The notes under the pieces were generated by a model. The model had not been told where the DNA came from, searched no databases, and worked only from the letters and a program-made list of their open reading frames with translations. A program made the translations under genes and the position numbers. A stretch of DNA of 64,000 bases. Source: Burkholderia sp. FERM BP-3421 (GTDB lineage: Bacteria > Pseudomonadota > Gammaproteobacteria > Burkholderiales > Burkholderiaceae). Location of the stretch: contig NZ_CP117780.1 of NCBI RefSeq assembly GCF_028657905.1, forward strand, positions 496,001 to 560,000, in the 5' to 3' direction. Positions 54,512 through 61,486 of the stretch are shown here, in pieces. Each line of letters starts with the position of its first letter. Positions within the stretch are counted from its first letter, which is position 1.

Positions 54512-54783
54512 TCGAGGCGTGCGGTGGCGTCACCGGGCCGGCGTCCGGCGCGTCGGGCGAAGGATTGCGTCGGGCGTTTCGGCGCGAAGCGGCCGCCGCG
54601 CCGGCTGCGACAGCGCCCGGCATCAGCCGGGATCGGAGTCCGATGCATGCGCCTTGGCGGCGGGCGCGAGGTAGCGGGTCGCATGGTCGGGATTGATCCT
54701 CTCGGGGAATGACTTGCCCCGCGTGCCGCGCAGATCCGCTTGGCCGTTCCTGCCGCGGCATCATCGGCGCGGCCGTTCCATGA
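54512..54783. other. Gene-free stretch
   Basis: No convincing gene between the small lipoprotein and the possible remnant at 54784. Confidence 0.4.
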
Positions 54784-54963
54784 GCGTTCGCTGACGCGGA
54801 TCGCGTCTCCATCGCGTCGGTTCACAACGCCGCCGCGTGGGCGGAGCGCTGGTCGCCCTCATGGCCCGACTGGATCGAGATCGTTCCGTCCGAAGCGGCG
54901 GCGGATCGGCGTCAAGGTGAATACGTGACGGCGTCATTCATGTTTCATGACGCATCATCGTAA
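54784..54963 (+). pseudogene. Possible 3' remnant of a coding region
   Basis: A 59-codon open frame without a start codon but with protein-like composition (RVSIASVHNAAAWAERWSPS, WPDWIEIVPSEAAADRR), ending TAA. It reads like the C-terminal end of a lost gene. I do not recognise the family and the call may be chance. Confidence 0.25.
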
Positions 54964-56264
54964 GGAATCCGATGCATTGGATCATGGCATGCGTTGCTTG
55001 CCTGCGCGGTTCGAGGATGGAGAGATAGCGCGACATCGGCGGATGCGTGCCGCGCAGGCGAACCGGCTTGGCGTGACGATCAGCCAAACGGATCGAGCCG
55101 GAGTGGGCTGGCGCTTGGCTGCGCGAGAACGCCGTCCCGCGATTCGATGGAGCGCGTCCGGATATAGAGCGCTTCCCGGCGGCTCAACGCCAAGATCGAT
55201 CGTCCCGAGCGATGCGCACTGAATCCGAACAAAACCGGAAAGGGCGAGCGTTTCCAGAGGGCGCGGGATGATGCGCATGGCAGGCGATCCGGATCTTCGC
55301 TCGCCCGGGCAGAGTGAAGATCCTTTTCAGATCGATTGTTCATCTTTTTTGGGCGACATCGACGACTCTCATTTCAAGGAGATGAATTATCGAATTTAAA
55401 ACAAATGACTTTTGAAATAATTTTATCGATGCTCTGGTGTTGTGCTCGTGGAAGTTTTCATGGAGTCGAATTGTTTCATTTAATTTGAATATGCATATTT
55501 GATACAGATATATCGACAGCGGCGGCTTAAAAATGATAATCTTGCGACCATGTTCGGTTTTAAACGAAATGCTCGCTTTATCGTGCATGATGTGTCTTGA
55601 ATTGAAAATGTACGCATGTCTTTATTGTGATTCTTGAAATATTTTGCATGTCTTTATTGAGGGGCGTCGGCGGTCTTGAACGGTAGGCCGGGCAGGGCCG
55701 GCGCTCCTGAAAAGTCGCGGCTTGAGCCCGCGGCGCATCGTGGCGTGAAACGATTTCGCGTTTAACGAACGGATTGGGTGTCGATGATCGAGGGATTGAT
55801 TTGATTCAACGAAGAATTTAAATGCATGAGCTTGCGTTGATTCATGGTTTGTTCAATGAAGTGCGGCATTCCGGGGTGCGATTTCATTAAGCTGGATTCG
55901 ATGCCCGCCGTGTTGTGCCATCGGTAGAGCATGCCGCATTTCGCATCGCCGGCAACACCGCAGTCTGTCGATTGCCGCCGGCCTTGATGCCAAGCCGGCC
56001 CGCGCCAAGCATTCGTTTGCGCGTCGCATGGGCCCGGCTCATCCCGGGTTGCCGAGTCAACCACTCATCCTCACAACAACAAATCCACGATCCGGCTGAC
56101 CTGGTCACGTCGGCCGGGCGTGATCGTGTCCGAGACACGCATAGGGCGCCGATCCAGGCGGCGTCATGGCGGTTCGCTGGCATTCCTGGGCGGTTCTGGC
56201 GTTCCGGATGTCGGCTTTTATATTCGCATACCTAAGTAATGTCGAGTCAACAAGGAGATTTTCG
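54964..56264. other. 1.3-kb stretch without a supported gene, AT-rich at 55340-55690
   Basis: 55340-55690 is strongly AT-rich, like 43441-43880, with no gene. A - strand frame at 55762-56064 (ending ...LNSSLNQINPSIIDTQSVR) has a mildly protein-like C-terminus but no start context. The 3' part (56100-56264) must carry the promoter and leader of the NRPS operon, and TATATT at 56218-56223 is a possible -10 element. Confidence 0.5.
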
Positions 56265-56399
56265 ATGAAGGTCGAATTGAAGCGACGGGTCGACGGCGCC
56301 GAGCGGATCTCGGTCCGGAACGGATCCGGGCCGGATCGGACCGACCCGGCGGTGCGCACGCGCCGGCACGATGGCCGTACGACGGAGAACGCGCAATGA
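56265..56399 (+). CDS. 44-residue leader ORF coupled to the NRPS gene
   Basis: ATG 56265 follows a strong AAGGAGA (56252-56258). The frame runs 44 codons (MKVELKRRVDGAERISVRNG, then a basic Arg/Thr/Asp-rich tail) and stops in an ATGA overlap with the NRPS start at 56396. It is not an MbtH protein. A better ribosome-binding site than the NRPS itself suggests translational coupling or a regulatory leader peptide. It might also be a real but unknown small protein. Confidence 0.5.
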   Translation: MKVELKRRVDGAERISVRNGSGPDRTDPAVRTRRHDGRTTENAQ

Positions 56400-59300
56400 A
56401 TGTTTCATCCAACGGCGTATCGGCCGGGTCGCGCCGCGACGTGTTGTCCATCGCTGGACGATTGATGTCGCGTGCGGAAGCGACGCCCGATCTGCTCGCG
56501 TATGCATCGGCCGATCCGACGCGGGACGCGGTGCTGACCTACGCGGCATTGTGCGAGCGCGCATCCGCGATCGCGGCGCGCCTCGCGCGCGAGACGGCGA
56601 TCGGGGACCGCGTGATGCTGGTCTACCAGGATCCGCTGGACTTCGTTCCCGCGTTCTTCGGCTGCTGCCTGGCCGGCGTGATTCCCGTTCCCATCACGCC
56701 TCGCCACGGTCGCGACACGATGGTCGCGATCGCGCACGACTGCGGCGCAACCATCGCGCTGACCGCCGAAGCACGCGACGCGCTGCCGGACCTGCGCTGG
56801 ATGCGCACGGACGACGGCGAGCGCGGCGCGCCCTTCCTGCGGGTCGTGGCCGATACCAGCCCGGCGCTGCTGCAATACACGTCGGGGTCGACGCGCACGC
56901 CGCAGGGCGTCGTGGTCACGCACACGGGCTTGTGCGCGACGATCGACGACCTCGATCGCGGCGCGATGCACGACGCGCGCAGCGTGATGGTCAGCTGGCT
57001 GCCGTACTTCCATGACATGGGCCTCGTCTACGGCATCCTCACGCCGCTGCATTGTGGCTTCCCCGCCTATCTGATGGCGCCGGAAAAATTCGTCGCGCAG
57101 CCGATGTCGTGGCTGCGCGCGATCGCGGCACGGCGCGGCACGCACACGGCCGCGCCGAATTTCGCCTACGCGCTGTGCACGGACCGCGCGGCCGATCTCG
57201 CGCCCGGCACCGACCTGTCGTCGCTGCGCTACGCGCTCAACGGCGCGGAACCCGTGCGCTGCGACACGGTGCGCCGCTTCACGGCGGCGTTCGCGCCGTT
57301 CGGGCTGGGCGAATCCGTGGTCGTGCCCGGCTACGGTCTCGCCGAGGCGACTCTGAAAGTGACCGCCGGGCGCTGCGGAGAGGGCACGCGCAGCATGCGT
57401 TTCGAGCGCGGCGCATTGGCGCGCGGCCGCGTGGCGACGGATGTGGAAGGCGTGGAGCTGGCGGCGTGCGGCGCGAGCCTGATCGATACGCGCGTGCGGA
57501 TCGTCGACCCGGACACGCGCGTGCCGTGCTCGCCCGACGCCATCGGCGAAATCTGGGTGGCTGGGCGCACGGTCGCCGACAGTTACTGGCGGCGACCGGA
57601 GGAATCGCGCGAGATCTTCGGCGCGCGGCTGGCGGACGGCGACGGCCCGTGGCTGCGGACCGGCGATCTCGGCTTCCTGCATGACGGCGCGTTGTTCGTG
57701 GCGAGCCGCCTGAAAGACCTGATCATCGTCGGCGGCCGGAATTTCTACAGCCACGACCTCGAAGACACCGTGTCGGCCTGCCATCCGTCGATCCGCATGG
57801 GGCGCGTGTTCGCGGCCGCGGTCGACGGCGCGGACGGCGAGGGGATCCTGGTCGGCACGGAGGTGCGCGCCGGCTGCGACGAGGCGGCCGCGCGCGCGAT
57901 CCTGCCGGTGATTCGCGCGGCGCTCACGCGGGCGCATGGCGTGGCTCCGGCGCGCATCGTGCTGCTGTGGCGCGGGAGCATCCTGCGCACGTCGAGCGGC
58001 AAGACCCGCCGGATCGCCACGCGCGACGCGCTGCTGCGCGGCGAGCTGCGGATCGTGGCCGACGACGGCGGCGACGCGGCCGACGATGCGCTCCTGGCCG
58101 AGATCGCCCGCTTCGTGCCCGGGGCCGCGACCGATCCCGCCGCCCGGCTCATCGACCTCGGGCTCGACTCGCTGTCGGCCGCGCGGCTGGCTGCCGCCGT
58201 GCGCGCGCGTCACGGCGTGGAACTGTCGTTCGCGACGCTGTTCGCGGCCTCGGCCGGGCAGCTGCGCGACATGATCGCCGACGGCCCGCGCGCGCCCGCC
58301 GCCGCGCCCGCCGCATTGCGGCAGTACGCCGCCGGGGAGCCGTTCGAGCTGTCCGAGATGCAGCAGGCCTACTGGATCGGCCAACAGGGCGGCGTGCCGC
58401 TCGGCAGCGTGGCGCCGCACATCCGCGTCGACTTCGAGGTCGACGCCGCGCGCGTGCCCGAGCTGGGCCGGCGCCTCGCGCAGCTCGTCGCGCGTCATCC
58501 GTCCTTGCGGATGACGGTGTGCGCGGACGGGCGCGGGGTGTTCGATGCGCACGCCTATGACCTGCCCCTGCCGCAGCAGGATCTGCGCGGACTCGACGCG
58601 GCGGCCGTGGACGAATGCCTGCGCGCGACGCGCGCGCTGCTGGCCGAGCGCGATGCGCAGCCCGTCGTCGCGGCCGTCACCCGCCTCACCGACAGCACGG
58701 CGATCCTGCACCTCCGGCTCGGGCTGCTGGCGGGCGACCTGCGCAGCTTCCTGCTGCTGATGCACGAACTGGTTCACGGCGCGGCCGACACGCCCGCGCC
58801 GTTCATCGCGCCGCTGCCGCCGCCGTCGCTGCCCGACGCGCACCGCGAGGCATGGCTGCGCCGGGTCGAATCGGTCGCGCCGGCCCCCGAACTGCCGATG
58901 ACGATGGCGCTCGCCGAGGTCGCGGAGCCGCGTTTCGCCGCCTGTCGCGCGGAACTGAGCGCGCCGCTGTCCGCCGCGCTGACGGCGCGCGCGCAGGCGC
59001 TGGGCGTCACGCTCACGTCGCTGTGCATTGCCGCGTTCGCCGACGTGCTGCGGCTGTGGGCGGCGTCCCACGCCTTCACGCTCAACGTGACCTGCAATAC
59101 GCGGGCGGCGCAGGCTGGGCAGGCGATCGGCGACTACACGAGCAATACCCTGCTGACGCTGAGCGCGCATCACGCATCGTTCGGCGCGTTCGCGCAGGCG
59201 GTGCAGCAGCAGGTGTGGGCCGATCTGGACGCGCCGTGGTGCTCCGGCGTATCGATCCTGCGCGAGCTGGCCCGCCGCAACGGCGCGCCCGTGCTGATGC

Positions 59301-61486
59301 CGGTGGTGCTGACGAGCCTGCTGTCGGGCGATCCGGCCGACGATCTGGCGATCCTCGACGGCATCGGGCGCGTGGTCGACATAGCCAATCCGACGCCGCA
59401 GGTGTCGCTGCACGCGATTCTCGGCCGGCGCGGCGAGCAGCTGGTCGTGATGTGGGAATCGGTCGCGCAGCTGTTCCCCGACGGCCTGGTCGACGCGATG
59501 TTCGCGACCTTCCTCGGCGCGCTGGAGACGATCGCGACCGAAGCGGCCGCCGTCGAACGGCCGACGATCGCGCGGCTCGCGCCGGAGCAGGCGGCGCGGC
59601 GCGCGGCCGCCAACGCCACCGGGGTCGCGCGCGCGCCGCGCCGGCTGGAGACGCCGATCGTCCATCATGCGCGGGCGACGCCCGAGGCGATCGCGGTGAT
59701 GCAGGGCGGGACGACGTTGACGTATGGCGCGCTGCTGCGCGACGCGGAGGATATCGCCGGCGCGCTGCGGCAACGCGGCGTCGCGCGCGGCGAGGTGGTG
59801 GCGGCGATCGTCGCGCCGGGCCCGCGCGCGGTCGCGGCGCTGCTCGGCATCGTGTTGGCGGGCGCGGTGTACCTGCCGATCGAGCCGTCCTGGCCGATCG
59901 CGCGCATCGAGGAGCTGCTCGGGGAGGCGGGCGCGCGTCACGCGGTCACGACGGCGGGCGACCTGGCGCTGCCGGTGCCGACGCTGCGCCTCGACCTGCG
60001 GCTGCCGCGCAGCGCGCCGGAGCCGGACACGAGCACGGACACGAGCACGGACACGGACACGGACACGGACACGGACACGGACGACGCGGCCTACGTGATC
60101 TTCACGTCCGGTTCGACGGGGCGGCCGAAGGGCGTGCTGATCGCGCACGCCGCCGCCGCGAACACGATCGACGACCTCAACGCGCGTTTCGCGGTCGGCC
60201 CGGCCGATCGCGCGCTGTGCGTATCGTCGCTGGCCTTCGACCTGTCGGTCTACGACATCTTCGGCCTGCTCGCGGCGGGCGGCACGGTAGTGTTCCCCGA
60301 GCGCGCGCGCGATCCCGATGCGATCGCGCAGGCGCTGCGCGACGCACAGGTCACCATCTGGAACTCCGTGCCGGCCGTGCTCGAACTGCTGCTCGACGTG
60401 GCGGCGCCGCGCTCGCCGGATCTGCGCCTCGCGCTCCTGAGCGGCGACTGGATCGCGCCCGGGCTGGCCGCGCGGCTGCGCGACGCGTTTCCGGCGCTGC
60501 GGCCGATCAGCCTGGGCGGGGCGACGGAAGTGTCGATCTGGTCGGTCGTGCATCCGATCGCGCCCGCCGACGCGGCGCTCGCGTCGATTCCCTATGGCCG
60601 GCCGCTGTCGAACCAGCAGTGCTTCGTGCGCACGGCCGACGGCCGCGAGCGTCCGGACGGCGTGGTGGGCGAGCTGCTGCTCGGCGGACGCGGCCTCGCG
60701 CTCGCCTACCTCGGCAACGACGCGGAAACCGAACGCCGCTTCTTCCTCGACGCCGAGGGCCGGCGGCTGTACCGCACGGGCGACCTCGCGCGCTGGCTGC
60801 CCGACGGCGAACTCGAACTGCTGGGCCGCATGGACGGGCAGGTCAAGGTGCAGGGCTACCGGATCGAGCTGGGCGAGATCGAGGCGGCCGCGATGCGCGC
60901 GGGCTGCGTCGCGCGCGCGGTGGCGTCGGTGGCCAAGCGCCACGGCGCGACGGTGATCCAGCTGCACGTGGTCGCGCACCCGGGGTCGCACGGCGACGTC
61001 GTCGCGGCCGTGCGCACCGAGCTGGTCCTGCATCTGCCCGCCTACATGCAGCCGCATCACGTGATGGTGCTCGATGCGCTGCCGCTCACGGCGAACGGCA
61101 AGGTCGACCGCGCCCGTCTCGCCGCCATGGCGGCCCCGTCGGCCGCGTCCGCCGCTCCGGTCCAGGCCCCGGTCGCGGCGCGCCGCGACACCTCGCTCGA
61201 GGCGACGATGCGCGCCGCGTTCGCCGAGGTGGTCGGCGTCGAGATCGACCCGCAGCAGGGTTTCTTCGATGCGGGCGCCACCTCGATGCACATCGTGCGG
61301 CTGCGCGCGCTGCTCGCGTCGCGCGGCGTCGCGGTGCCGCCGCTCGTCGAATTCTTCTCGCTGGCCACGATCCGCGCGCTCGCCGCGCGCGCCGGCTCGG
61401 GCGAGGCAACCTTTTCACCTACGACTGACGTCGACGGCGTACGCGCCTATCGACAGCGCGTACGCGCACGCAAGGAGGCTTTGTGA
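56396..61486 (+). CDS. Nonribosomal peptide synthetase: FAAL-ACP-Cy-like C-A(Cys)-PCP
   Basis: A 1696-residue assembly-line enzyme. Residues 1-560: fatty acyl-AMP ligase (TSGSTRTPQG at 162-171, the SWLPYFHDMGLVYG block, GYGLAEATLKV, LRTGDLGFLHDG), which would activate a fatty acid as acyl-AMP. About 565-635: carrier domain (LGLDSLSAA, Ser592). About 645-1080: condensation domain of the heterocyclisation type (MQQAYWIG at 655), but its DxxxxDxxS motif reads GLLAGDLRS (776-784), with the first Asp replaced. About 1085-1585: adenylation domain with pocket residues D1282, L1283, Y1286, N1323, L1347, S1349, L1373, I1381 and W1382, the classical cysteine code. About 1600-1675: carrier domain (GATSMH, Ser1630). 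It overlaps the leader ORF (ATGA) and the PKS (TGATG). Product: an acyl-cysteine, perhaps a thiazoline, passed to the PKS. Confidence 0.9.
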   Translation: MNVSSNGVSAGSRRDVLSIAGRLMSRAEATPDLLAYASADPTRDAVLTYAALCERASAIAARLARETAIGDRVMLVYQDPLDFVPAFFGCCLAGVIPVPITPRHGRDTMVAIAHDCGATIALTAEARDALPDLRWMRTDDGERGAPFLRVVADTSPALLQYTSGSTRTPQGVVVTHTGLCATIDDLDRGAMHDARSVMVSWLPYFHDMGLVYGILTPLHCGFPAYLMAPEKFVAQPMSWLRAIAARRGTHTAAPNFAYALCTDRAADLAPGTDLSSLRYALNGAEPVRCDTVRRFTAAFAPFGLGESVVVPGYGLAEATLKVTAGRCGEGTRSMRFERGALARGRVATDVEGVELAACGASLIDTRVRIVDPDTRVPCSPDAIGEIWVAGRTVADSYWRRPEESREIFGARLADGDGPWLRTGDLGFLHDGALFVASRLKDLIIVGGRNFYSHDLEDTVSACHPSIRMGRVFAAAVDGADGEGILVGTEVRAGCDEAAARAILPVIRAALTRAHGVAPARIVLLWRGSILRTSSGKTRRIATRDALLRGELRIVADDGGDAADDALLAEIARFVPGAATDPAARLIDLGLDSLSAARLAAAVRARHGVELSFATLFAASAGQLRDMIADGPRAPAAAPAALRQYAAGEPFELSEMQQAYWIGQQGGVPLGSVAPHIRVDFEVDAARVPELGRRLAQLVARHPSLRMTVCADGRGVFDAHAYDLPLPQQDLRGLDAAAVDECLRATRALLAERDAQPVVAAVTRLTDSTAILHLRLGLLAGDLRSFLLLMHELVHGAADTPAPFIAPLPPPSLPDAHREAWLRRVESVAPAPELPMTMALAEVAEPRFAACRAELSAPLSAALTARAQALGVTLTSLCIAAFADVLRLWAASHAFTLNVTCNTRAAQAGQAIGDYTSNTLLTLSAHHASFGAFAQAVQQQVWADLDAPWCSGVSILRELARRNGAPVLMPVVLTSLLSGDPADDLAILDGIGRVVDIANPTPQVSLHAILGRRGEQLVVMWESVAQLFPDGLVDAMFATFLGALETIATEAAAVERPTIARLAPEQAARRAAANATGVARAPRRLETPIVHHARATPEAIAVMQGGTTLTYGALLRDAEDIAGALRQRGVARGEVVAAIVAPGPRAVAALLGIVLAGAVYLPIEPSWPIARIEELLGEAGARHAVTTAGDLALPVPTLRLDLRLPRSAPEPDTSTDTSTDTDTDTDTDTDDAAYVIFTSGSTGRPKGVLIAHAAAANTIDDLNARFAVGPADRALCVSSLAFDLSVYDIFGLLAAGGTVVFPERARDPDAIAQALRDAQVTIWNSVPAVLELLLDVAAPRSPDLRLALLSGDWIAPGLAARLRDAFPALRPISLGGATEVSIWSVVHPIAPADAALASIPYGRPLSNQQCFVRTADGRERPDGVVGELLLGGRGLALAYLGNDAETERRFFLDAEGRRLYRTGDLARWLPDGELELLGRMDGQVKVQGYRIELGEIEAAAMRAGCVARAVASVAKRHGATVIQLHVVAHPGSHGDVVAAVRTELVLHLPAYMQPHHVMVLDALPLTANGKVDRARLAAMAAPSAASAAPVQAPVAARRDTSLEATMRAAFAEVVGVEIDPQQGFFDAGATSMHIVRLRALLASRGVAVPPLVEFFSLATIRALAARAGSGEATFSPTTDVDGVRAYRQRVRARKEAL
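60026..60085. repeat. Hexanucleotide repeat GACACG inside the adenylation domain
   Basis: Ten units, mostly GACACG with two GAGCACG-type variants, encode DTSTDTSTDTDTDTDTDTDD (residues 1211-1230). They lie in the surface loop before the A3 motif (FTSGSTGRPKG). The unit keeps the frame, so slippage would only change loop length. Probably tolerated. Confidence 0.9.

Noticed and set aside
55762..56064. 100-codon - strand frame upstream of the NRPS
   Set aside because: Only its last third looks protein-like, and it has no start context or recognised family.
56405..61291. A very long open frame on the - strand opposite the NRPS
   Set aside because: Arg/Ala-rich mirror frame caused by high GC3; the + strand has clear NRPS motifs throughout.
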